From positions 1-33,466 of the forward strand of contig JABDEZ010000020.1 in the NCBI GenBank assembly GCA_013286835.1: DNA of 33,466 nucleotides, given 5' to 3'. Below, in pieces: positions 8,933 through 17,926 of the stretch. The notes under the pieces are model-generated. The model worked only from the letters and a program-made list of their open reading frames with translations. It was not told where the DNA came from and searched no databases. Source of the stretch: Bacteroidota bacterium. GTDB lineage: Bacteria; Bacteroidota; Bacteroidia; Chitinophagales; Chitinophagaceae. Made by a program: the position numbers and the translations under genes. Position 1 is the first letter of the stretch; each line of letters starts with the position of its first letter.

Positions 8933-11344
8933 ATGAGAGGGATTCTGATCTTAGTGTTTTTTATAGGTGCATTCCACATGTCCCTGGCACAGTTGCCTGG
9001 CAACTTTAACCTGGTGCCCAACCCTGGCTTTGAATTTAATACCGCCGAATATAATAATGTAGGTTTACCACCGGATACAAGTTTTATAAATAGCAGGATG
9101 TGCTGGATTGCGCCCACTAGCGTTGGAAACGCAATATATAATATATATAACACATCAAATTATTACACATATTATTTTAAAGCACATGCAGGCATTAGTG
9201 CCGGGGCAATAGAGACTAGTCTTAGTTATAGGGGATATGCACTTTGGTTAAATGGCTGGCTGGATAGCGTTGGTGATCAAAGAACATTTCAGCAGACCCA
9301 TTTGCTGCAACCTCTCGTAGCTGGCACTACGTATTATTTCACCATGTACATTGGTGAATATAAATCAACAGATCCAAATCTCCGGGGAGATGATGTGTTA
9401 GGTAATATGGGGGTATACTTTTCTGCAAATAAATTGAGTAATTATACCTATACTAACTACGGAGGCTCCCACGGTGGATTATCTGTAACCCCACAAATAC
9501 GATTTGTAAACTGGGATATACCACTGTTTGATACTGTTATGTATGCAAAGCTAACAGCTGTATATACAGCAACCGGGGGCGAGCAATACATGACCATTGG
9601 TAATTTTGATTTTTTTTCTCAGCAGCATTTCGTCTATGTATCACCCCGTAGTACAGCACTTCACATTGCGTATTCTGGTTCTGGTTATCCCCTTATCGAT
9701 GACATTTCCCTCGTCAGCGATACCACCCGGCCCATGATCAGTCTCAGTGAGTTCAGCCTGGGTAATGATACGGTACTTTGCTCGGGACAGTCCCTCACCA
9801 TTGGCGGCCAGCCCAACTTCTTCCATTATTGGTGGAACACCGGCGATACCACCCGGTTCATTACCGTAAGCCAGCCCGGTACTTACTCCTGTACAATAGA
9901 CTATGGCTGCGGCACCTTTACAGATACCATAAACTTGTTATCCCCCATAGCAGTTAGCGTTCATATACCAGATACCGCTTTATGCCCCGGCCAAAGCTAT
10001 ACCCCTGCCGCACCACCCGGCTACCAACACTACTTGTGGAGCAATAACGATACTTCACGTGCAGTCACCCTCACAGACAGCGGTACTTACTGGCTGCACA
10101 TCAGTAACAATTGCGGTGCAGCCTATACCGATACCTTCCATATAATAAACAAAAATATCCCGGTAGCGCCTTTTACCATACCCGATACCGCATTATGTGC
10201 CGGGCAGGTATATACCGCAGCTCTACCTGCTAGCTACCCGCATTACCTGTGGAGCAATACAGATACCACAGCTTTTATAAATATTTCCACCCCTGGTGTT
10301 TACTGGCTGCAGGTAACCAATAATTGCGGTAATGGCTATACCGATACTTTTTCTGTGTCGCAGGGCATCAGTTCAATAACCCTGGGTAACGATACTGTCA
10401 TCTGTAACAATTTGGAAACCTATACGCTAGCGCTCCCTTCAGGGTTATCTAATATTCTTTGGAGCACCGGCAGCACAGCGCCGTTTATTACCATTGTGCG
10501 CCCCGGTACCTACATGGTACAGGCACAAAGTGTATGCGGGCTGTTTGCAGACACAATACTAGTGGGTTTTTGCAGTCCTGCAATTGATAAAATAACCAGC
10601 ACAGACACCATTTGCCGTGGCGAATGTATCACGGTCTCCGCGCAAACACACAATTATCCTCAGATATTCAGCTGGTCATTTCCGGGCGGTAGCCCCGCCT
10701 CCTACCCAAGCCCTACGCCTGTACAAGTATGCTATACTGATACCGGTACTTATGGTATAAAGCTGGTGGTACACAGTACTGGTGGGTCAGATTCCATGGC
10801 AAATACCGTAACCGTATTACCACAGCCTGTACCCGCTTTTGCAGATAGCACAATAACAGTAACGTACAACACCATCCTTGCTTTGCCTGCCTGTGCCACT
10901 GCCATGCACATACAATGGTTCAACCGCGACTCTTTAGTCTGCGATGGTTGCAGTGTCTTCACATTCCCGGCAAAAGTTTACCAGTCCATATACCAGTGTG
11001 TGGTCAGCAATGCAGGCTGCTCAGCCACTTGTACCTACAAGGTAATGGTTACAGACATACCAACCGATGTATGGATGCCCAACGCCTTCACACCCAATGG
11101 TGATGGTCTCAACGACTACTTTCATGCCATTACAGACAATCCCAATATAGTTTCCCTTCAGTTATCAGTTTACAATCGCTACGGCCAAAAAGTGTACGAA
11201 GGCGTACAAGACCCCAAAGGCTGGAATGGCACAGTAGGCGGAGTGCCTGCCGATGCCGGAACTTATTTCTGGTACATGCGTTACAAAGTATTAGGTAGCG
11301 ATGTTACCTACAATAAAAAGGGCGATGTTATTGTAGTGCGGTAA
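8933..11344 (+). CDS. Large secreted adhesin-like protein with Ig-like repeats, PKD-like domain and gliding-motility-type C-terminal (T9SS type B) sorting domain
   Basis: ATG at 8933 gives signal peptide MRGILILVFFIGAFHMSLAQ; the ORF track start at 8873 is GTG inside a hairpin. C-terminus 'WMPNAFTPNGDGLNDYF...LSVYNRYGQKVYEG...GWNGTVGG.PADAGTYFWYMRYK' matches the CHU_C/T9SS type B pattern. Confidence 0.92.
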   Translation: MRGILILVFFIGAFHMSLAQLPGNFNLVPNPGFEFNTAEYNNVGLPPDTSFINSRMCWIAPTSVGNAIYNIYNTSNYYTYYFKAHAGISAGAIETSLSYRGYALWLNGWLDSVGDQRTFQQTHLLQPLVAGTTYYFTMYIGEYKSTDPNLRGDDVLGNMGVYFSANKLSNYTYTNYGGSHGGLSVTPQIRFVNWDIPLFDTVMYAKLTAVYTATGGEQYMTIGNFDFFSQQHFVYVSPRSTALHIAYSGSGYPLIDDISLVSDTTRPMISLSEFSLGNDTVLCSGQSLTIGGQPNFFHYWWNTGDTTRFITVSQPGTYSCTIDYGCGTFTDTINLLSPIAVSVHIPDTALCPGQSYTPAAPPGYQHYLWSNNDTSRAVTLTDSGTYWLHISNNCGAAYTDTFHIINKNIPVAPFTIPDTALCAGQVYTAALPASYPHYLWSNTDTTAFINISTPGVYWLQVTNNCGNGYTDTFSVSQGISSITLGNDTVICNNLETYTLALPSGLSNILWSTGSTAPFITIVRPGTYMVQAQSVCGLFADTILVGFCSPAIDKITSTDTICRGECITVSAQTHNYPQIFSWSFPGGSPASYPSPTPVQVCYTDTGTYGIKLVVHSTGGSDSMANTVTVLPQPVPAFADSTITVTYNTILALPACATAMHIQWFNRDSLVCDGCSVFTFPAKVYQSIYQCVVSNAGCSATCTYKVMVTDIPTDVWMPNAFTPNGDGLNDYFHAITDNPNIVSLQLSVYNRYGQKVYEGVQDPKGWNGTVGGVPADAGTYFWYMRYKVLGSDVTYNKKGDVIVVR

Positions 11345-11441
11345 TCTTCCCGCATTTATTATTGTGTAACGAGGTGAACTACGCAGTGGGATGAATCAAA
11401 AAATTGATTACATATAAGGCCCTTTCTCAGGCACTCTAATA

Positions 11442-11463
11442 GTATAAAATGATACTTTTATAC
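11442..11463. promoter_or_regulatory. Inverted repeat GTATAAAA-N6-TTTTATAC upstream of the symporter gene
   Basis: Perfect 8-bp arms, 24 bp before the ATG at 11488. Confidence 0.45.
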
Positions 11464-11487
11464 CTTAAACTCAACTATACTTGATCA

Positions 11488-12735
11488 ATGCTGTCCACCG
11501 CCAAGTCTTTGCCTGTTTCCAAACGCAGTGCAGTATCAAGAGTACTCACAGATCTTACATTCTGGGTTTTCTTTGCCATTGTAGCAGGGATATTAGTAGG
11601 GTATTACTATCCTGCTACCGGAGTTCAAACTGAGTTTATTGCAAAGGATTTTGTCAATATCATTAAACTATTTATTGCTCCCATTATTTTCCTTACCATA
11701 GTACTGGGTATAGCTGGAATGGGAGACCTGAAGAAGGTAGGGCGCATTGGGGTAAAATCGCTGGTGTATTTTGAGGTTGTAACCACTTTTGCATTGGTAA
11801 TAGGGGTTACCATAGCCTACTTGTTAAAGCCCGGGGCTATAGATAAAACTGGCTTACAGGTGCAGGATGCAGCCAAATATACCAACCATGCAAGTGAGCA
11901 TTTTAGTTGGATGAAGTTTTTTATGGATAATCTTACACTGCAGGTATTGTTGCTTGCCATCACGGTAGGTATCATTGTTAATTATATGCGCCGGCGTCAG
12001 CAGGTCATCAGCATATTGCAAAAAGCGTCTAAGATCGTTTTTACTTGTTTAAAGTATGTTATGTATCTCGCACCAATTGGTGCATTTGCAGGCATCGCAT
12101 TTACAGTTGGCAAATTCGGGTTGCATACGCTTATTCCTTTGGCAAAGTTGGTTGGTGCAGTCTATCTAACCATGGTCATTTTTGTACTTGGCATTTTGGG
12201 GCTCATTATGCGTGCAAACAAAATGCGTATCCTGCATTTTCTTAACTATATTAAAGAAGAGTTGCTGGTGGTACTTGGTACATCTTCTTCAGAGGCTGCC
12301 CTCCCTTCCATAATGCAGAAGCTTGAAGAGATGGGATGTAGTAAACCTGTTGTAGGTCTTGTTGTGCCTACTGGTTATTCTTTCAACCTGGATGGAACAT
12401 CTATATATCTTTCCATGTCGGTAATTTTTCTGGCGCAGCTATATGGAGTGCAATTAAGCCTGGGCGAAATATTAAGCATCATTGGCTTGCTCATGCTTAC
12501 ATCAAAAGGTGCCGCAGGTGTTACTGGCAGTGGCTTTATTGTACTCGCATCCACGCTTACTACCATACACAAGATCCCGGTCGAAGGTTTAGCTTTCTTG
12601 TTGGGTGTAGATAAATTCATGAGCGTTGCCAGGGCCATTACTAATCTTATAGGTAATGGTGTAGCCACTATAGTTATAGCTAAAAGTGAAAAGGAATTTA
12701 TAGTTCCTGAAATAGTTACTGCTTCATCGGCGTGA
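11488..12735 (+). CDS. Dicarboxylate/amino acid:cation symporter (DAACS / SDF family)
   Basis: Multi-TM protein with 'NIIKLFIAPIIFLTIVLGI', 'LGTSSSEAALPSIMQKLEEMG', 'PTGYSFNLDGTSIYLSM' and 'AGVTGSGFIVLASTL'. Confidence 0.93.
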   Translation: MLSTAKSLPVSKRSAVSRVLTDLTFWVFFAIVAGILVGYYYPATGVQTEFIAKDFVNIIKLFIAPIIFLTIVLGIAGMGDLKKVGRIGVKSLVYFEVVTTFALVIGVTIAYLLKPGAIDKTGLQVQDAAKYTNHASEHFSWMKFFMDNLTLQVLLLAITVGIIVNYMRRRQQVISILQKASKIVFTCLKYVMYLAPIGAFAGIAFTVGKFGLHTLIPLAKLVGAVYLTMVIFVLGILGLIMRANKMRILHFLNYIKEELLVVLGTSSSEAALPSIMQKLEEMGCSKPVVGLVVPTGYSFNLDGTSIYLSMSVIFLAQLYGVQLSLGEILSIIGLLMLTSKGAAGVTGSGFIVLASTLTTIHKIPVEGLAFLLGVDKFMSVARAITNLIGNGVATIVIAKSEKEFIVPEIVTASSA

Positions 12736-12795
12736 TTTATTGTAATTAGGTGATGACCGTTTTATTAAGTTTGTTGAGCTCAAAATTAAATATCA

Positions 12796-13230
12796 ATGCT
12801 GAGGAAGATAACACTGCTGGTTACTGTACTTGTTATAACAACAATGGTCACATTTGCCCAAACGGCAGATGAAAGATCTTTAGTAAAAACGTTGGAATCC
12901 TTTCGTAAAGTTTTGATAGACCCAGACTCCACGGTTTTAAAACAATTGGTGTCAGATAAAGTAAGCTATGGTCATTCAAGTGGAGTAGTACAAAACCGGG
13001 CAGCTTTTATAGAAGCGTTGCTCAATGGTAAGTCCGATTTTGTTACCATTGATATAAGTGGTCAGACCATAGAGATATTTGATGATGTGGCAATTGTTAG
13101 GCATACCCTGTCTGCTATTACTAATGACAACGGAAAGCCACGCACAGTAAAACTAGGGGTAATGTTAGTTTGGAAGAAAAGCCATAACAAATGGATCTTA
13201 ATAGCCAGGCAAGCGGTGCACACAACCTGA
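12796..13230 (+). CDS. Secreted NTF2-like / DUF4440 family protein
   Basis: Signal peptide, then 'LVKTLESFRKVLIDPDSTVLKQLVSDKVSYGHSSGVVQNRAAFIEALLNGKSDF...WILIARQAVHT'. Confidence 0.75.
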   Translation: MLRKITLLVTVLVITTMVTFAQTADERSLVKTLESFRKVLIDPDSTVLKQLVSDKVSYGHSSGVVQNRAAFIEALLNGKSDFVTIDISGQTIEIFDDVAIVRHTLSAITNDNGKPRTVKLGVMLVWKKSHNKWILIARQAVHTT

Positions 13231-13347
13231 TAGCTTCCGGTTATTGGTATTGTAAGGGACGGTATTACGAGCTATGTTAATTCCCCTTTATCATAATTAA
13301 CGATCCCTTCTTAAAATTATCCAATGCTATGCCCGGTATTATCAGCA

Positions 13348-13355
13348 TAACTTTG
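13348..13355 (+). promoter_or_regulatory. Bacteroidota -7 promoter element (TAACTTTG) for the rhomboid gene
   Basis: Exact TAnnTTTG, 17 bp before the ATG. Confidence 0.45.
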
Positions 13356-13372
13356 CTGCACCAATATAGTTT

Positions 13373-14419
13373 ATGAACGTTGTAAACCAGCCGGGATTGA
13401 TAGACGAGGTGCCAATGCATCATCTTGAACCTGTGCAGTTTTTAGCAGCTGCTCAAACTGCTGGTGCTCAGCTCCGTTGGTTCCTGCTTGGTTTAAACAG
13501 CAATGTTATTGTTTTTCAAACTCCTGATAGTTACACTTCCCAAGGCGATATGCTTACTATTACTCTAAGTGGAGATAAAGCTGTTTTGCAGAGTGTCCCG
13601 GTTAATGAATATTATTGGGATGAGGAACAGAGTAGGAGAAACATAGCTGCATTTAAGCAGGCAATGGCGGAAACTGCTGAAGCACAGCATAAAGCCAACC
13701 GTAGCCTGCATCCCATGCATCGCGAAAAATATGGCGCACTCATACCTTCAAAGAGTTATCTCATTACACCCATTATAGTTTACTGCAATGCCCTGGTATT
13801 TGTTGTAATGTTGCTTGCTGGTGTCTCTTTATTAGAACCTACAGCAAAAAGTCTTTTTCAATGGGGTGGTAACCTTAGGCCTGCGGTACTACATGGCGAT
13901 TGGTGGCGGCTGCTTACCTATATGTTCTTACATAGCGGTGCCATGCACCTGCTTATGAATACTATTGCATTGCTTTACATTGGCATGTTCCTGGAGCCAC
14001 TTTTAGGTAAGTTTCGTTTTGCTGCAGCTTACCTGCTTACTGGTGTTTGTGCAGGTCTTTTAAGTATTGTTATGCATCCTTTCAGCGTAGGTGTGGGGGC
14101 TTCTGGGGCTATATTTGGTTTGTACGGCGTGTTTCTTTCTATGCTCACTACCCGCCATATACAGAAGACCATGAAAAAAACAATGCTGCGCAGCATCTTG
14201 TTCTTTATCGTCTTCAACCTGTTTGCTGGCATCCAGGGTAATATTGACAATGCTGCACACATTGGCGGATTGGTCAGCGGTATTGTTATTGGGTATGTTT
14301 ATTACCCGGGTATAGCGGCGCATGACTCACTTAAAAAACAAATGTTGGTAACGGCCTTAATTATAGCAAGTGTTATTGCTACCTCTATCATCGCGCTAGG
14401 GTATCTAAAAGCTGTATAA
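13373..14419 (+). CDS. Rhomboid family intramembrane serine protease with N-terminal cytosolic extension
   Basis: 'WWRLLTYMFLHSGAMHLLMNTIALLYIG', catalytic 'GVGASGAIFGLYG', 'DNAAHIGGLVSGIVIGY'. Confidence 0.93.
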   Translation: MNVVNQPGLIDEVPMHHLEPVQFLAAAQTAGAQLRWFLLGLNSNVIVFQTPDSYTSQGDMLTITLSGDKAVLQSVPVNEYYWDEEQSRRNIAAFKQAMAETAEAQHKANRSLHPMHREKYGALIPSKSYLITPIIVYCNALVFVVMLLAGVSLLEPTAKSLFQWGGNLRPAVLHGDWWRLLTYMFLHSGAMHLLMNTIALLYIGMFLEPLLGKFRFAAAYLLTGVCAGLLSIVMHPFSVGVGASGAIFGLYGVFLSMLTTRHIQKTMKKTMLRSILFFIVFNLFAGIQGNIDNAAHIGGLVSGIVIGYVYYPGIAAHDSLKKQMLVTALIIASVIATSIIALGYLKAV

Positions 14420-14420
14420 T

Positions 14421-15155
14421 TTATCCCTCTCCGAAAAATTTTATTGGGGTATGTTTCTTTAGCCCAAAAGGTGCAATTGCATGTTTTTTGATGTGCGCAA
14501 TTCCTTCGGTAACAGAGTCTGTAAACAAGAAAAGTTCAATGTCTTTGGCGCTAATGGTCTTTTCCACCACCAGTCGTTGTATGTGTTGGTATAGTGCGGT
14601 ATGATAATCCTTACCCATCAATACAATAGGGAACTTTTGAAATTTTCCCGTCTCTATCATCGTTATGGCTTCAAAGAATTCATCAAGGGTGCCGTATCCA
14701 CCTGGCATTACCACAAAGGCGTAAGAGTATTTGCTTAGCAATGTCTTGCGCACAAAGAAATAATCAAAATCCACCCACTTGTCCAGGTATTTATTGGGCT
14801 GTTGTTCTTTGGGCAAAATAATATTGCACCCTACAGATCTGCCACCTACATCCTTGGCGCCACGGTTTGCAGCCTCCATTATGCCAGGCCCTCCTCCTGT
14901 CATCACAGTAAAGCCCAGCTTCGATATTTCCTGTCCCATTTCCCGGGCTAACTCATAATATGGCGACGACTCATCAAACCTGGCTGAGCCAAATACGGTA
15001 ACGCAAGGGCCAATAAAATGTAGTTTTCGCAGGCCGTAAAAAAATTCGCCAAATACCTGCATGAGAAATGTAAACTCTTTCCATCGCGAATGTGGCCCCT
15101 CCAGAAATTCGTTTTCTTTTCTTGAACCTATTGGGGTAAATGACTTATCGATCAT
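14421..15155 (-). CDS. LOG family / TIGR00730-type Rossmann-fold protein
   Basis: 'VTVFGSARF', 'VMTGGGPGIMEAANRGAKD', 'VMPGGYGTLDEFFEAITMIETGK'. Confidence 0.9.
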   Translation of the reverse strand: MIDKSFTPIGSRKENEFLEGPHSRWKEFTFLMQVFGEFFYGLRKLHFIGPCVTVFGSARFDESSPYYELAREMGQEISKLGFTVMTGGGPGIMEAANRGAKDVGGRSVGCNIILPKEQQPNKYLDKWVDFDYFFVRKTLLSKYSYAFVVMPGGYGTLDEFFEAITMIETGKFQKFPIVLMGKDYHTALYQHIQRLVVEKTISAKDIELFLFTDSVTEGIAHIKKHAIAPFGLKKHTPIKFFGEG

Positions 15156-15296
15156 ATGCTGAAATGTCTTTGAGAAAACAATGGTCCCGTTTTCATGACG
15201 CTGTTTACTGCTGCAAATATAGTAAGGTAAATACTATGCCTATTGCATAACTCATTGCTACAAGAACTTTCATCAACTGCCTTCAGCTTTTCAAAA

Positions 15297-15308
15297 TGAT
15301 CAGGATCA
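15297..15308. promoter_or_regulatory. CRP/FNR-type dyad TGATCAGGATCA (inside AAAATGATC-AG-GATCATTTT)
   Basis: TGA-N6-TCA in a 20-bp palindromic region (15293-15312) upstream of paralog 1. Confidence 0.55.
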
Positions 15309-15318
15309 TTTTAATTAC

Positions 15319-15330
15319 TGACCATGGTCA
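15319..15330. promoter_or_regulatory. CRP/FNR-type dyad TGACCATGGTCA
   Basis: Perfect 12-bp palindrome. A TATTTTTG -7-like element lies at 15354-15361. Confidence 0.6.
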
Positions 15331-15353
15331 TATTACATGGTTGTTAGTGCACC

Positions 15354-15361
15354 TATTTTTG
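15354..15361 (+). promoter_or_regulatory. Bacteroidota -7 element TATTTTTG for paralog 1
   Basis: Exact TAnnTTTG, 17 bp before the ATG at 15379. Confidence 0.5.
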
Positions 15362-15378
15362 AACGATAAACAAAATCT

Positions 15379-15792
15379 ATGGAAAAGGTAAGTATAGCAC
15401 ACTACAACAGCGTTAATAATGTATGGCTGCAAATGCTAGGTTTTTACAAGCTGGAAATGAGGGCACTTAAAAATAAACTTACAGATATTGTACGCAAAAA
15501 TACCAACATCGACGTTGTAGGTCAGGCACGACAATATGAAAAAGTGTTCGAAGTACAGCTGGGCAGTATAGATGAACTCTGCAAAGATATCTGCGCTATA
15601 ACAACAGAACAGGCTGTCCATACCAAAGAAGGGTATATTGATATCAATCTATGGTCTGCATATAGTCAGTTAAAAGAGCGGTTTATAACTGAAGAAAGGG
15701 AACTCAACAATGTAAAAAAGAGTTTTAAACAATTTGCTTCGGCTATGGATGCGAACAGTAACAATGTTTTTCAGTCATATTTATCCAATTGA
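15379..15792 (+). CDS. Small coiled-coil protein, paralog 1 of 3
   Basis: Shares 'W L x x L G F Y', 'EGYID..L', 'RFITEE' and a C-terminal 'F.QFA' with the ORF at 15890. Confidence 0.7.
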   Translation: MEKVSIAHYNSVNNVWLQMLGFYKLEMRALKNKLTDIVRKNTNIDVVGQARQYEKVFEVQLGSIDELCKDICAITTEQAVHTKEGYIDINLWSAYSQLKERFITEERELNNVKKSFKQFASAMDANSNNVFQSYLSN

Positions 15793-15827
15793 TTGGCAAT
15801 AGCCGTAATACAGATTACAATTACCGA

Positions 15828-15839
15828 TGACGCACGTCA
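15828..15839. promoter_or_regulatory. CRP/FNR-type dyad TGACGCACGTCA upstream of paralog 2
   Basis: TGA-N6-TCA, centre about 56 bp before the ATG at 15890. The equivalent paralog 1 site is about 54 bp before its ATG. Confidence 0.55.
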
Positions 15840-15889
15840 TATTTTTACTGAAGCAGGAAAAATAGTTATTGTATAATAAAAATAATTTT

Positions 15890-16273
15890 ATGGAAAAAAT
15901 AAGTGTAACACATTTTGACAATGAGCATGGTGAATGGTTGTCATCTTTGGGGTTTTATAGCGAGGAAATTGATTTATTAAGGAAAAGGCTCACAGAAATT
16001 GCCGGCAAAAACTCGGCTCAGGATGTTTTAAAAGAAGTAGAGCATTATGAAAATCAATTAACAGTGCAATCAGATAACATTCAAGCCTTGCGCCACGATA
16101 TTCATGCGAATGATGTAGCGATAAGAAGTCAGTTGGAAAATTCAAAAGAAGGATATGTGGATAACCGGTTGTATACAACACACAAAGAACTGATCGATCG
16201 TTTTATTACTGAAGAGAAAGTATTCAAAGAAGTTAGGGCAGATTTTATGCAGTTTGCCGCTACCTGGATGTAG
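15890..16273 (+). CDS. Small coiled-coil protein, paralog 2 of 3
   Basis: ATG at 15890 (MEKISVTHFDNEHGEWLSSLGFYSEE...) aligns with the start of paralog 1. The ORF track start at 15869 is an upstream in-frame extension. Confidence 0.72.
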   Translation: MEKISVTHFDNEHGEWLSSLGFYSEEIDLLRKRLTEIAGKNSAQDVLKEVEHYENQLTVQSDNIQALRHDIHANDVAIRSQLENSKEGYVDNRLYTTHKELIDRFITEEKVFKEVRADFMQFAATWM

Positions 16274-16306
16274 CATTTTTATAGGTTGAATTAGAAATAA
16301 GACGAA

Positions 16307-16343
16307 CACAGGGGCAAATGGAATTATTCCGTTTGCCCCTGTG
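16307..16343. terminator. Bidirectional intrinsic terminator between convergent paralog 2 and USP genes
   Basis: CACAGGGGCAAAtGGAA-TTA-TTCCgTTTGCCCCTGTG: 17-bp stem with one T/G pair, then GGAATTTT. Confidence 0.85.
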
Positions 16344-16374
16344 GAATTTTATCTATTCCTGTTCTGCTAAAGCT

Positions 16375-17187
16375 CTAGTGATGTGCAATGAAAAGAGGTA
16401 GCTTATGGTCCTTTACTATATTCCTGATAAAGCTGGTTTTAAAAAGTTCTGAGATAAAAGATCTGCCATGAGAACCTGTTACCAATAAGGCCCCTCCTTT
16501 TTCTGATAACCACGAATTGAAATACTTCTGCGGATTGGTTTCTAGTTTGAAAAAGGTAAGATGCTTAAAATGCCTTGCTGCAAGTTCTTCTATATAGGGC
16601 AGATCGGGCAAGTCATCATTTTTCTCAGATGCATAAACGATCAGCGTAGGCAATTCAGAAAGCTCTGGAAAGAGATATGCAAACTGTTTTAGTGCAAATA
16701 CAGAGGATGCACTGCCATCATAGGCAATAATAATGCTTTGTGGAAACTCAAAATCTTCAGGAACAAGCAGCGTTGCACATTCAGATCTGTGTATAGTATC
16801 CTCCAGGTAATCTTCACTGTCTTCGCCCAGGTTTTCAAAAAGTAACTGACTGTTAAGTACCAGCAGATCAGCATACCGGGTTTCCTTATTCAAGTCGTCT
16901 AATATAAAATCGTCCCTATGTACCCGGTATTCAATATGGTGCGCTTGGCACCTCGCTTCAAATTTTTCAATATTAACCTCAATCAGGTCTGGGTTGTCGT
17001 TCACATAGGGAATGTATATAGGCCCGGCCATACCACCTAAAAAGTACGTCATAGCATCAGAGTAGCTTACCGCAGGCAGAAAAACACCAGTAAGCAATAT
17101 AGGCTCCAACTCATTCAGGTCATTTGCAAATTGTATGATCCCTTCCGAAAATTGGTTGCCGTCAAAAACTGCAAGTAATTTTTTCAT
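16375..17187 (-). CDS. Universal stress protein family (two UspA-like halves)
   Basis: 'MKKLLAVFDGNQFSEGIIQFA' N-terminus, second half 'SIIIAYDGSASSVFALKQFAYLFP', C-terminal 'GALLVTGSHGRSFISELFKTSFI'. Confidence 0.85.
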   Translation of the reverse strand: MKKLLAVFDGNQFSEGIIQFANDLNELEPILLTGVFLPAVSYSDAMTYFLGGMAGPIYIPYVNDNPDLIEVNIEKFEARCQAHHIEYRVHRDDFILDDLNKETRYADLLVLNSQLLFENLGEDSEDYLEDTIHRSECATLLVPEDFEFPQSIIIAYDGSASSVFALKQFAYLFPELSELPTLIVYASEKNDDLPDLPYIEELAARHFKHLTFFKLETNPQKYFNSWLSEKGGALLVTGSHGRSFISELFKTSFIRNIVKDHKLPLFIAHH

Positions 17188-17460
17188 GATAATTTTTATT
17201 TAACGGATGTAAGTTGACTGTTGGGTAATAAAAAATAGCTGCAGTTATCATGCATTAATATCGTACCAATAGAATTTGCCTTATATCGCTCTGCTAAATG
17301 CGATGATTTTTTACTGCCGGCTGCATACCAACCCAAAATGTCGGTTTCCCAGTCGTTTTTGCAACAAACATTTCCCAAGTTCCCATCCTTTTTTTCAAGG
17401 AGGGGTGGCCGCAGGCCGGGTGGTTACACTCGCAACCGGACAGAACACTCCCCCCTCTCG

Positions 17461-17505
17461 TACTCGTTTATAACGAGTATGCCCCGGTTTGGCGTTTGCA
17501 ACGCC
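17461..17505. repeat. Pair of short perfect hairpins: TACTCGTT-TAT-AACGAGTA and GGCGTT-TGC-AACGCC
   Basis: Arms of 8 bp (17461-17479) and 6 bp (17491-17505), next to 'AAGGAGGGGTGGCCGCAGGCCGGGTGG' (about 17397-17423). Confidence 0.5.
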
Positions 17506-17708
17506 CGTGAAACATTACAACCCGTGAAACGGTGCATATCTACTGTACTAAAATACCAATTACCCATGGAACCTCGCAGTGACACTATTAAAACAAAAAG
17601 ACCTGTCCGACACCGGACAAAACAGTGTAAATAAAATGCACATCAGGCTACCATAAAGCATTCCAGCCACAAGAATCAAGCAGCCTGTCCGGAGATATAT
17701 TCATTCGA

Positions 17709-17720
17709 TGATCTTAGTCA
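17709..17720. promoter_or_regulatory. CRP/FNR-type dyad TGATCTTAGTCA upstream of paralog 3
   Basis: CGATGA-TCTTAG-TCATCG. A TATTTTTA -7-like element at 17744-17751 has the same spacing as at paralog 1. Confidence 0.5.
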
Positions 17721-17757
17721 TCGTTTATTTTAAACCTTCTGGATATTTTTACCCTTA

Positions 17758-17769
17758 TGATCTTTATCA
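17758..17769. promoter_or_regulatory. Second CRP/FNR-type dyad TGATCTTTATCA upstream of paralog 3
   Basis: TGAT-CTTT-ATCA, 49 bp downstream of the first. Confidence 0.45.
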
Positions 17770-17926
17770 CCTTTTCTTATGATGACGGTTATTATTATTA
17801 GCAGCAGACTAAGATAATTTTACGTTATAGCAATCAACTGTCTGGTTATATGGGTTGCAGGTTTTCTGGTTCTCAGGCTCAGTCTTTAATTGCGGTAAGT
17901 AGGTATAGATGTAAATAGAAAATAAA

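Noticed and set aside
17338-17634. 98-aa ORF in the USP/paralog 3 intergenic region
   Set aside because: Covers hairpins and GC-rich repeats, has low-complexity R/P-rich translation, no RBS or recognisable domain; likely spurious.
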